A stretch of DNA of 64,000 bases, taken from NCBI RefSeq assembly GCF_000003815.2, contig NC_049985.1, positions 16,385,604-16,449,603 on the forward strand. Reading direction: 5' to 3'. Positions 34,201 to 44,700 of the stretch are shown here, one piece after another; position 1 is the first letter of the stretch, and every line of letters begins with the position of its first letter. Both the position numbers and the translations under genes were made by a program. Under the pieces are notes generated by a model. That model saw only the letters and a list, made by a program, of their open reading frames with translations, was not told the DNA's origin and searched no databases. This DNA comes from Branchiostoma floridae. Lineage: Eukaryota; Chordata; Leptocardii; Amphioxiformes; Branchiostomatidae.

Positions 34201-37200
34201 TCAAAGCTCTGTCTTGGTTGACTTTCCAGGATCTACCTTCGCATCTAACCCATACCACCAGTTGTATGACAGGAGTGCTACGTTTCTCCCTCCTATCACA
34301 CTCATCTCCATAGCAGAGGCTGCCCACTCTATACCATTCACATAGTACAGTCCATTATGAAGGACAAAGGTTCCCAGATGTCCGGGGATAGTATAGTGTG
34401 GGTATGCCAGCCAATCAACAACCTGCCTATCTTTCACTACGGTAAATAACTGCCTTATTTCTGAATCAGCCAGAGGGCGCTGTGAGGCTACTTTCCATAC
34501 AGCGTCCTCACTCTCAGGGCCCACAGGGGAGTAGTCGTTCGGAATGGATACAGGTGTTTGTATAGCTATACTGTTGAAGGGGATGTTAGCGTTAACAGTC
34601 ATGATGTTTGTAGGGGCGTCCTTAGGGTCGGAAACACCAAAATACTCAGCGTTCAACTTTCCCTGCACAATTGTCTCCACAGTTCTGTGGAACCTACCCC
34701 TTATCTGTGGTAGCGGGGTTGGGAAATCAGTAAATGTGATGTTACTTTTTCCTTCGTGTAGTGGAGTAGCAACGATAACAATGTCATACTCTTTCTGTTC
34801 TGTCAGCATTTGGTTATCGTTTGGGTCTTTTAGCCTGTACTGGAGTAGAAACTTAGGCTGATCTTTGGAATTCTTTAATGTGACTTTGTGTACTACACCA
34901 GGAATAAGCTTGACCTTGGCTGTGTTGATTAATTCCATCGGGACTCTTTTGTTGCCTCCGTCCACTGTCCACAGACCTGGCTGTGTCCCTACCAACGATG
35001 TGGCACCTACATGACATCAAATATGATAGCATAAATGTTGAGTTGGTAAATTATATTACATGTATATGGAAAGTTCCTTCAGCTGACCTAAGTGAATCAA
35101 TCAGTCTTTTTCAGCTCTTGGGTCCAACCGTCATGAATACGTAACGTTTCGCATGTGTCACGTCACCAATGGACGTGGGAAAGTAGACTCCCTTGCAGTC
35201 TTCGGAACGGTGCTGATTTTGGGGGGGGGGGGGTGCACGATTTTCAACGTTGGCTATGTTCTATTGTGCCGGGAAAGGGAGTTTGTTGAGGAAGGGAGTT
35301 TTCCGTGATAGCGAGTTTCGGAGGGGGCAGAAAAGACTGCAAGGGAGTCTAGTGGGAGAGGTGATATCAGCTTCCAACAACCTTTGACCCACTGCTGACG
35401 TCACATGTGCGACACGTCACGTTTCCAGAGTGATAAGGACTACTGAAGAATAGTCATTCCATCGAAAAGTATGTCAAAGGTGAAGGCCCCTGAGCTGAGA
35501 CATAAACAAATCACTGCTGAAAATTGTCATGAAAGTCGAGACAATGGGACAAGAATTGTGTACGAGTCTGGGCCTTCATCCATCACAACTCTTGTGACTG
35601 CACATGCATTCGTAGTTTGAACCGTAAATGTGCTTATGGTCATGTAAGCTGAACTATAGAAGTGACTTACATGTGTCATTGTTACAGGGCCTATGGACCC
35701 TAGGGACTTCCTACAAAACGAGGTGCGTTATATTTGCCGTTTTCATTGTTTATAAATTTCCAACTGTTAAATGTTGCATTACGGTTACCAATACTCACCA
35801 GGAAAGAAAGGAACATCAACAGTTTGTCCATAGATTTTTCTTATGGCTGCCATGGCCAGTTCGTCGATGAACCTTGTTGAGAAACCCTCCTCTTCCAGCC
35901 CTTCTTTGGTGGACATCTGTGTCATGTTGACAAACTTGGCTCCACCCATGGCATGGAGAAGTTCCTCCACAGAACTGTAGGCATTTCCGGCATCCTGTAG
36001 AGAATAAATGCTAGGAGCAAAGGACATGTCGCAAATATGTAAGTCCAATCCTTCAGGAGTATTAGGAGGTGCATGATTTGTTGTCAGAAATAAATGACAT
36101 TATCCAGTTTACCAATTAGGTAATTAATGATCAAGTAACATAATTTTGATACATAAAAGGGTTTGGTAGATCAGCGCAACTAATTACTGTAAATGCAACA
36201 GACTCATATTATCATGAATTTATGAAAATGTAGACATTATTGTTTTCTTTACACTGAGATTTGAAATGAAAATGTAAACATTTATTGTGGTCCTTACACT
36301 CATCGCGTGTAAGGAAAAAGAGGAACTAATAGAATGACAAAAGTGGCCACCAGATAAGTGAATGTTACAACAAGTGCAATGGTAATAGTACTGGAAACCG
36401 AGCTCACTTCTCAAAGTCGGTCATAGTTCGCTCAATCAACTTATTGAGCCGAACATAATCCAATCCATATCGCCACAGCAACTTTGCGAAATTGAGGAGC
36501 CTGGAGGCGCTCTCAGTGGTGAAGACAAACTCTTGTCCATTATACAGCGCAGAGCGAGTGGTCCCTGGGAAGGTTTTCTTGTGTTTTAATCCTGTGTGAG
36601 ACAGAGCGATGTCAGTGGCAATCTCAGCTCATCGGAACCTGGACCAACTCGTTCCAGTAAACTTGACCGAATAAATAATATGGTCAACTTGGCCCAACAA
36701 CCTGGTCAACTTGGCCCAACAACCTGGTCAACTTGGCCCAACAACCTGGTCAACTTGGCCCAACAACCTGGTCAACTTGGCCCAACAACCTGGTCAACTT
36801 GGCCCAACAACCTGGTCAACTTGGCCCAACAACCTGGTCAACTTGGCCCAACAACCTGGTCAACTTGGCCCAACAACCTGGTCAACGTGTTGGGCCAAGT
36901 TAGTCTCCTTTTCGAGAGACCAACGGAACAAAGGTTTCAAAGCTTCCACAGAGGCTGTTTTGGCCGCAGAGACTGCCCCGACCGAAGTGGCAAACAACCT
37001 TTCACATAATCAAGTCAATAAAAAGCTATGAAGTGTATGAATAATTTTGTTGTTAAGTAGTGTATATACTTAACAGTATCCATGTAGTAAGGTTCTTTAG
37101 GCACAACCAAGGAGTACTTACTGCCAACGTTTCGATGTCTGTCAGACACCATCATCAGGGTAGAATGACTGGAAACTACTTCTTGCTGCTACTTATAGCC

Positions 37201-38121
37201 GATGTAAGTGGTGCTGCAGCAGCAAGAATGTTGTCCCAAACGTGGCTCAGCTTGTATCCCCCCTCGTCTCTGTTCATGACTGGAGCTGTTTTTCTGATCC
37301 AGACTGCCTCCTTAATCCAGCGTGTTCTTCTGTTTTCCTCTACTTTTCTACCCTGATGATGGTGTCTGACAGACACCAAAACGTTGGAAGTAAGTACTCC
37401 TTGGTTGTGCCTAAAGAACCTTACTATATTGAATAATTGCCTACATGATGAAGTTACTTACGGGTATACTTAACAGTATTAAAAAAAATGGGTTACCTAG
37501 TTCTTCAGCAAACTTGGCCATGTACCGGTTTCTGGCATGGAGGACGGCACCCCCTGATGTAAACTCCGCGGCACCAACCTTCACCGTAGCCAAGCGACCT
37601 CCGACATGATGCGGTTCGTACATGTCGATGGAGACATCGTTACCAAACAGCTTTCTCAGGTAGTAGGCTAACGACGCACCACCAATCCCTGCTCCTACCA
37701 CGGCTGTAAAGTAAATGGGAACATTAATGCAAACAAGAGTTTGAAGATCTCACATCTCTGTGAAATATTTAGAGTGTAACTCATCTTTATACTGTTTAAT
37801 AATTACTAGTATATAGCAGTCCAAAGGTCAAATAGTTAGACTTACGGGTAAAAAGAAAACCTATATGTGATTTGGATCCCATAAGCTTTTTTGATTTGTT
37901 TTGAAGGACAAATCAGGCCCTTACTTGCATCACTGGTATCTTTAAATGTACCGACAGACGCAGATTACATACGTTACGTAAGTCATGTAGGAAAAGCATG
38001 TAGTCCTAGTACAACAGAGAACCTTACCTATGGTAGGTGGAGACTTGTCAACCTTTGCCTGCACCACATGTACATACATCAGTATGGTGCCTAGTAAAAC
38101 ACATCTAAGGTTCCAATCCAT
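34201..38121 (-). CDS. PCYOX1: Prenylcysteine oxidase (PCYOX1-like), complete
   Basis: Five exons on minus, 38121-38028, 37703-37497, 36591-36408, 36010-35799 and 35006-34201, join in matching phases to 500 residues (human PCYOX1: 505). Residues 1-22 (CVLLGTILMYVHVVQA) are a signal peptide. VVGAGIGGAS at 33-42 is the dinucleotide-binding GxGxxG, followed by YEPHHVGGRL. Exon 4 carries AYSSVEELLHAMGG. The long last exon carries LWTVDGGNKRVP, DIVIVATPLHEGKSNITF and GIEWAASAMEMSVIGG, ending KTEL. This FAD thioether oxidase degrades prenylcysteine to cysteine, an aldehyde and hydrogen peroxide in lysosomes. In exon 4 the acceptor at 36011 is preferred over a downstream AG because only it keeps the frame. 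Confidence 0.95.
35184..35351. mobile_element. TIR element (168 bp) in PCYOX intron 4
   Basis: TAGACTCCCTTGCAGTCTT at the left and AAGACTGCAAGGGAGTCTA at the right are perfect inverted repeats. The interior contains a poly-G run and is non-coding. Confidence 0.7.
36682..36901. repeat. 22-bp minisatellite (about nine units) capped by an inverted unit
   Basis: The unit GGTCAACTTGGCCCAACAAC plus CT is repeated about nine times almost without variation, in PCYOX intron 2. After the last unit, TGTTGGGCCAAGTT (36888-36901) is the exact reverse complement of AACTTGGCCCAACA in each unit, giving a 14-bp-stem hairpin with a 12-base loop. The + strand frames of 106-137 residues across it are a repeat artefact. 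Confidence 0.9.
37085..37426. mobile_element. MITE with ~76-bp inverted termini in PCYOX intron 2
   Basis: TAGTAAGGTTCTTTAGGCAC at 37085 pairs with GTGCCTAAAGAACCTTACTA ending at 37426. Pairing continues through CCAAGGAGTACTTACT and TGTCTGTCAGACACCATCAT with only a few mismatches. The interior, about 190 bp, is non-coding. The TIR itself contains the small palindrome TGTCTGTCAGACA. Confidence 0.85.
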
Positions 38122-38304
38122 GATGTCAATCCCGCAAACGGCTATGTCCGTCCTGCAAGAAAACTCTTTTCCAAAATGACTTATGCACCCGGAATAGATA
38201 AGGTGCCTCTTGAATTTTGATCTTTGACCCTTTAACAGAAAAATAATTACCAAACAGAATGGTACAACGTGGCAAAGATAGCAGACTTTGCTCCCTTGAA
38301 GATA

Positions 38305-38693
38305 AGGCCATGTTGATTTGATTATATGGATTACATCCTCTGGGAACCCCAAACTGATGGGGGCGTGCGAATAAAATGGAAGTTTGGCAGAAAGAAAGTT
38401 GCCTTCACTATGAAATCCAAGTGGTTTGGAAGGTTAAAGAAATGGCGGTATTGAATACCGAACAATAGATTCTTCATCTTTGTTTGTTTTCACATCTTCT
38501 TCTTTGATCTTGAAATTGACATTAAGATTATATTTTCTGATACAATGTATTTTTTTTTTAAATTTACAGCACATAATTGCTCCTTTTGCAGCTGCTTTGT
38601 ACGACTGAAAGCATGGTTGAAAACATTTTTTGGAAACGGCCGAAAATTGATGCGCGCGCGGATGTCATCCATATAATCAAATCAACATGGCCT
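38305..38693. mobile_element. TIR element (~389 bp), GATGACATC/GCGCGC family
   Basis: AGGCCATGTTGATTTGATTA at the left pairs with TAATCAAATCAACATGGCCT at the right. Next to the right end is GCGCGCGCGGATGTCATCC, the core also found at 3.3 kb and 22.6 kb. Non-coding. Confidence 0.8.
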
Positions 38694-38983
38694 AAATGCC
38701 CTGTGCGACAGAACATAATCCTGGTGGGAATGTTTCCACGGCCTGATATGATTTACGGAACCTCTTTGCAAGCTCCCTCTGGCAGGAACACAGGAACTGC
38801 AGTCCAGAAAAAATACACATAGTGACATACCATCCTTGACGCGGACTGATCGTGATGATAAAATGGCTTATCCAAGTAAGGAAAATGTATGAATGTTGCC
38901 GGGAATCCTTGTGTGGTTGCTAATTAATGTATCATAGCTATAGAAAGAAAGAAACCTTAGAGTCAAATTCAAAGCTGTCAACT

Positions 38984-38989
38984 TTTATT
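38984..38989 (-). terminator. Candidate polyadenylation signal, BLTP1
   Basis: TTTATT on +, AATAAA on minus, about 2.75 kb after the BLTP1 stop codon. Nearer hexamers may be used; this is chosen as the last one before the PCYOX promoter side. Confidence 0.35.
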
Positions 38990-40970
38990 GCACTTGGTTA
39001 AATTTTGTATTTCATTGTAATGTACATCACTTTGGTAAGCGAGTGGATTCAACAGACAAATTTCAACAGTTCCAAATATGTGACATGTACATTCACACAA
39101 AAACAATGCATAGCTGTAACACAAATGAAGATATCACACTATTCTAAAGTGAACCACACAGAATGATATGTCAAAAGATATAAACACTAATATTCATTTC
39201 TGCCTGTACATTAACCTAAATTTTGTATAGATATATAGAAGTTGGGGAAATGCTTAGAGCTATCAGGAGCAGTATTGTTTACCTACTGTAAAGACAAAGA
39301 CAAATTCAACACAGATATGTGTGCTAATGACAATTTTGATTTCAATAGTGGCGTCAGCAATGGGAGGCAAAAAATCAAGCTGAAACCCTTGTGCATTTGT
39401 GCACAAATAGATATGTCAATAAAATCAGCGTAGTTTACCAGCAAAAGTTGCCCCTCAGAACACAGGCAATTGTGCGTTAGCAGGAAAAATTCTTCAAAAT
39501 TTTCAAAGGGGAGCATGTACTTGGATTAACACAGGAAGCATGATGCCTTCACTAAACATTGGTGAAAATGTGGTACATGTATGTACCCCCCCCCCCACAA
39601 TTTCCTCCCACGCCTCAGAATATAGAGATCAGATTAAGTAAATATGGCTGGATAACATATTACACACTTATTAAAGGAACTACATCTGGTAGTGGTTATT
39701 TCCAATATTTTCACATGTTAATATTGGATACCACATGATATAGAAGCATATTGTCTTCAAATTTTACAATTGTGATATGAAACACTTCACAACAAACATG
39801 ATTGCACAGAAATGTTGATTTTCCAATGGCAACAGTACAACAGACCAAGTACACAGCAGAGCAAAAACTCACTATCTTTAACACTGTGAAGTCAACATCT
39901 GCAAATAAGCACTATATTACACTCCGTTTACGTTTGATGACTTTTGGTGCTTCTTTAACTACTTTTCAATTCAAGAACTAACTACATTTTGTATCTGTCC
40001 TATTTCACAATGTACTAGTAAGCAAATTTTCTGAATCTTTCTTGTCTTTAGTCCTGTACTTTACCTTGTATGTACAACCTTAAGCAAACTCTTTCTCAGA
40101 ATTGTTCTTTCTCAAGTATCATAACATTTTAGTTTTTTCATTCCTACAATTCCAATCACTTTTGTACAGTCATACAACAATGATAATCATTCTACCTTTT
40201 TACAATGCTTTTATCTCATATCTTATGTTGTTTAAGGGTACAGGTGCACAATTATACAATTTACAAGTAATTACTCTACTTAAACATTGATATACAATGA
40301 TATATATATATACCAACTTCTATATATGAAACATAAATGCTGAAGAGCATGCATCATTTATGTATTATACAAGTCATACAGCAATGCTCCTCAACAATGT
40401 CAGATATGGTTTCAAATCATATTGAATATTGACAACATCTGATAATTGCATTGCTGGTGTGGGTATTAACAAAATTGTGTGATAGAGTAAAAGAAATATC
40501 ATAATCTATAATTGGTACAACTTTAAGTTACGAAAAACGATGTTCTCAACATTCATTGAACTTGCAAGAACACAGACAAAATAAATAATTAATACAATAC
40601 TGGAATGAATGCAGCTCAGTGTAGTCCCCTAACATAAAGAAATATTGACATAAAAGCTGAGTATCCTAGTTAGAAAACTGACATATGATGTAGCAAAAAT
40701 GTTTGCAAGGCTCCTCCTCCACTCTTGGAAACCTAAAGTTGTAACTCTTGAACAAGAAAAAGTGACAAACCTGTTTGGATAAAAGCACAAAACAAAACTT
40801 CAAAGATCTAACAAAGATTTTAGCTGACTCTAATTTGACAAGACAAATAACAACTCAATTTTTGATGACTCTTAATTCAATATAAGTAACAACTCTATTG
40901 CATAGATGAAACATTAAACGTCTGAGCCTCACTCTGAGGCCTCTTAAGTTTTGCAGACCACTAGCTCTTA

Positions 40971-41274
40971 AGCTAAGGGCACAACCCATCGTATGTGCAA
41001 TTTGTCCGTACGTTTTTGGGAGGCCTCGTCTTCCTGAAAACGTTTAGGCTGTACAGGGCAGACACGTCGCCCATACTGGCACGTATAAGGGGCAAATCTG
41101 CAGCCGATGGCACAAAAAGTTTTGCATGCACTTCAAGTTCTTCGGCGTGTCTGCATGCTCCAAAATCCGTTCCCACGTAGGCGGTACTTAGCACTTATAG
41201 ATCCCAAAAGATTGCCCCCATTTTGGCACGCAGACAGCACGTATTTGCACGTACGGCGGGTTGTGCCCTTAGCT
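40971..41274. mobile_element. Harbinger-like MITE (304 bp) with TTA target duplication
   Basis: AGCTAAGGGCACAACCC at the left is inverted at the right (GGGTTGTGCCCTTAGCT), and the pairing continues into a CGTA(C/T)GTGCAA block. TTA flanks both sides (40968-40970 and 41275-41277). A 3-bp TTA duplication is the hallmark of PIF/Harbinger elements. Interior motifs CTGTACAGGGCAGACACGTC and CGCCCATACTGGC recur in the 44.6 kb copy. Confidence 0.75.
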
Positions 41275-41739
41275 TTATCAACAGGATAAGGGCAGCATAA
41301 GAGGCAGAAACATGTATTCTCTCCTTTAAGCCCCAGTCACATACTGGCAACCATGGCCTCCTGATCTTCTACAGACCATGGTTGGTATTTAGTTGCGAGC
41401 AAGGTCGTCTGGGAGTTGGTCAGCAAGGTTGTTTGCCAGATGTTAAAAACACAAAGTGAGGTAAGACATATTCTGCTTGGATGTCACCAGAGAGCAAAAT
41501 GGAGCTTGAATAGGATGGGTTCCAGGCTGCTCTCATCTCAGTGCCAAACTTGGTTGGGGAGTTTTGGGGAGCAAGTCAGTCTGGGTAGTCTTGACTGTGT
41601 GACTGGGGCTTTGACATCAATGTCAGGAGGAGGACATCACTGGTCCATGATGTCCTTGATGATGAAGAAGATGAAGGTGATATCACTGATGACATGCCCT
41701 TATTTGGGTAATGACTGTTGCTCCTCCAGATGACCCACC

Positions 41740-44700
41740 TTACTGTGCAGCATCTGAAGACGTCTCCTGCTCCTCTCGAAGGGCGTTGACCATCTTGTTG
41801 AGGAAGATGGAGAGGATCTTGTCGATGGGGTCCATGGCACCCCGCTGGATCCACTTGGGGATGGTGACCCGGGCGTGTTTGAAGCCCAGCTTCTGGAGAA
41901 TGTAGTCCACTCCCACTGGGTCAATCCTCTTTCCAGCCCAGGACAGGAGTCTGCTCAGGAGAAAATCACAGGGTTTACCAATGTGTGGTTGAGATGCAAA
42001 ATCTCACAGACTTATACAAAAATTCTATGGTATATATTACATGGTTTGTCATATTCAGTAATTATCATTTTTTTGTTATTATCATTGTAGAGTGTGTAGT
42101 TCCTGTCTTTGGACCTAGAGGTTGGGAGTTTGAATCCCAGCTGATGATTATGATGATATCAATGAACCAGCTGAGGTGTAAATCATAGTGTCTGCCTTCT
42201 ATGTCACGACTAGTGAAAGATTAGCCCTTCAATCATTCGAGATCACTTTCAGTATCACTCATGGTTGCAACATATACATGAACAAATTTGCATTTAATCT
42301 ATGCCTTCCCAATGGAGGATCTAACCCTGTTGTTTTAAATGAGAGGCAGCCTATACAGGACTGCATGTAAATCTCCACACATTGTGTAACTTAAAGTAAT
42401 GTACCTGACAGTGGGCTCCAGCTGCCATACCCGACACTGAAACTCCCGCCAGTCCTTGGCCTTGCCGATCTCAGCGGTAGCCTCGCTCCCTTCCTTCCCT
42501 TTGGAGTCCTGCCTGGATCTGCGGTTCATGGCTGTGGAGTTGCGGAAACCTGAGGGGAAAGCTGGAGAAGGAAAACACAAATACATGTTAACAAGTAAAC
42601 AAGTTTGAAAGAACAAAATCATACTATCAATTTTCCAATGAAATATTGCATTCATTTTGTTAAAACACAGATGCAATGGCTTAGGGGGTAGAGAGCTTGC
42701 CTTGCATTCTAAAAGTTTACAAAATGTACATGTACACCATGGCCGAGCCATACCAAAAACTTCAAACAAACTTTGCTTGGCACTCAGCATTTATGAGACA
42801 GAGTATGGGAGTTGATCAACACGCCCCTACTAGTAATGATAAGTAAGTATAATTACTAGTGGACTAGCCCCCTAATGTTGGGCCCTGTGTGGCCCTGGGG
42901 CCATAGAAATGAATGTATGAGCACTGCCCCTATATTTTGATACACATAAAGGTGTGGAAAGGATAAAGGAATATGTCTGACCTCTCTCCTTCTCTTTGAT
43001 GTAAGCTGCCACCAGGTCGTGCAGGAAGAGGATGAGCTCAGCGTCCATGGCTACACAGATGTGGTCTATAAACTCTGTCACAAAGCTGCACACTACGGTG
43101 GGCATCGGATCTGGAGATGTCAGAACATAGCATTTTCAGTGTCTAGAAAGAATACACTACATCTTGTGCATTGCAGTAAGTGGGAAGATGGGGTGCGAAA
43201 AAAAAAGGCCAATTGATCCAAGCTACTAGATTGTGTAGACAAATGTAAGCCAGTCAATTGTCAATTTAGTTCGTAAATAGCAATTAATAACAACTTTTAT
43301 GCATGTTAATTGTATGTTGTTTTACTCCAGGAAGACCACGTACTACCGGCGACTGTCACAACATTCTTGGGGAAAGTAACAATGACTACATGAACCCTGC
43401 CTAACAAACTGAATGACTTTTTGCTAGTGCGATTAACGAAGCCATCTACATGTATGTCAGAGCTTTATAACCATCCCTTAACAGAGACGGTGGGCGGCGT
43501 AGACTTCCTGCAACTGCTCACCGAGTCACATGTGCTACCAACATGTACGTAATGTAACGTCACAGGAGCAGTGGATGTCATTCATAGACTGGACCTGTTC
43601 ATCAGTTAAAAATTTGGGTGTCCCATTTTTGTCTTGGAAGTTACAGTCTAACTTGTTCCAGAATGAATGAAGACCTGATACCTCCAGCCTGTGGTTCCTT
43701 CTCTCCCTGCACATGTTCAGTCTTGAACTCCAGCTGCAGCTTGGGGAGGGCAAAGATGGTCTCCGTCTCATGGCCGTAGTCTAGACTCTTCCTGGAGGAG
43801 AAGAGTCTGCGCTCCACTGGGGGGCTGTTGGACTGAAGGTCCTCGGGACTCTTAAACACATCCAGCTCTGGAAATACATGCGTTGTATTACATGACTTGT
43901 ACATGTAGCTAGCATTTCACCGTGCAACATCATCAGCAAAGAATACTTGAAGTGTTGAAGATAACAGTAGCAGATACATTGAGAAACACAAAGAAGAGGC
44001 CTATAGCAGTGGCAAATATACCTGACCAATTTTGTAGCAGTAGGACAGTGACTACAATGCACATCAGATACATGTTGTATGATTAACAAGGAGAGGAAAT
44101 TGGTGACTACTTGTACTGGATAATAACATTATACAGGGTTGTTATGTAGTTTACCAGAAATTAAGTCAATGAACTACACGTAGTCAATATTTTGGACTTT
44201 GAAAAGGGTGTACATGTAAGTAAGATACTGAAAAGGTACTATCTATTTGGGATGACTAAAAATGTAAAGCTTTTAAATGTTTATCATTAATGTTCCTTGT
44301 TGATTCTGCCATTCAAATGTTTTCCATACCTTCATTTCTGGTAGCGCTGACATAGTTAAACCACTCATGTACACTGGCCACACCGGGCGGAGGGTTGTCA
44401 TAGCGACCGCATGTGAGTCTGCGGATGGTTGCCATGGGGATGGCCTGGTCCTTCTCACTGGTGACCCAGACGTTGTGTCCTATGTGGAAGGACAGGTTCT
44501 GCACGATGTAGGTGTCAGATCTGCTGCCATCTGCAAAAGTGAAACACAAGTACATGTATTCCATTAAGCTAAGGGCACAACCCGCCGTACGTGCTTTTTG
44601 TCTGTACGTTTTTTTGTTAGTCACATTTTGCTGAAGAAGTGGGGAAGGAATGGCAAGAGCAGGGAGGGAGTGCGTCTCAACGCATGTCACACGCACGGTT

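Larger units (their letters stand above)
38122..41739. other. PCYOX upstream region and probable BLTP1 3' UTR
   Basis: No coding exon is seen. 38.2-38.95 kb should carry the PCYOX promoter and contains a TIR element (38305-38693). 39.0-41.7 kb is AT-rich, follows the BLTP1 stop codon, and ends at a minus-strand AATAAA at 38984-38989, so it is probably BLTP1 3' UTR of about 2.7 kb. A Harbinger-like MITE (40971-41274) sits within it. Confidence 0.5.

Noticed and set aside
36682-36901. CRISPR-like array
   Set aside because: Units are contiguous with no spacers, and this is an intron of a eukaryotic gene.
36596-37031. Possible repeat protein with Gln-Pro-Gly and Trp-Pro-Asn units
   Set aside because: Product of the 22-bp minisatellite; three units make 66 bases, so frames stay open by arithmetic.
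42660-42720. Possible tRNA gene (ATGGCTTAGGGGGTAGAGAG)
   Set aside because: A-box-like start only; no B box or acceptor stem could be found.
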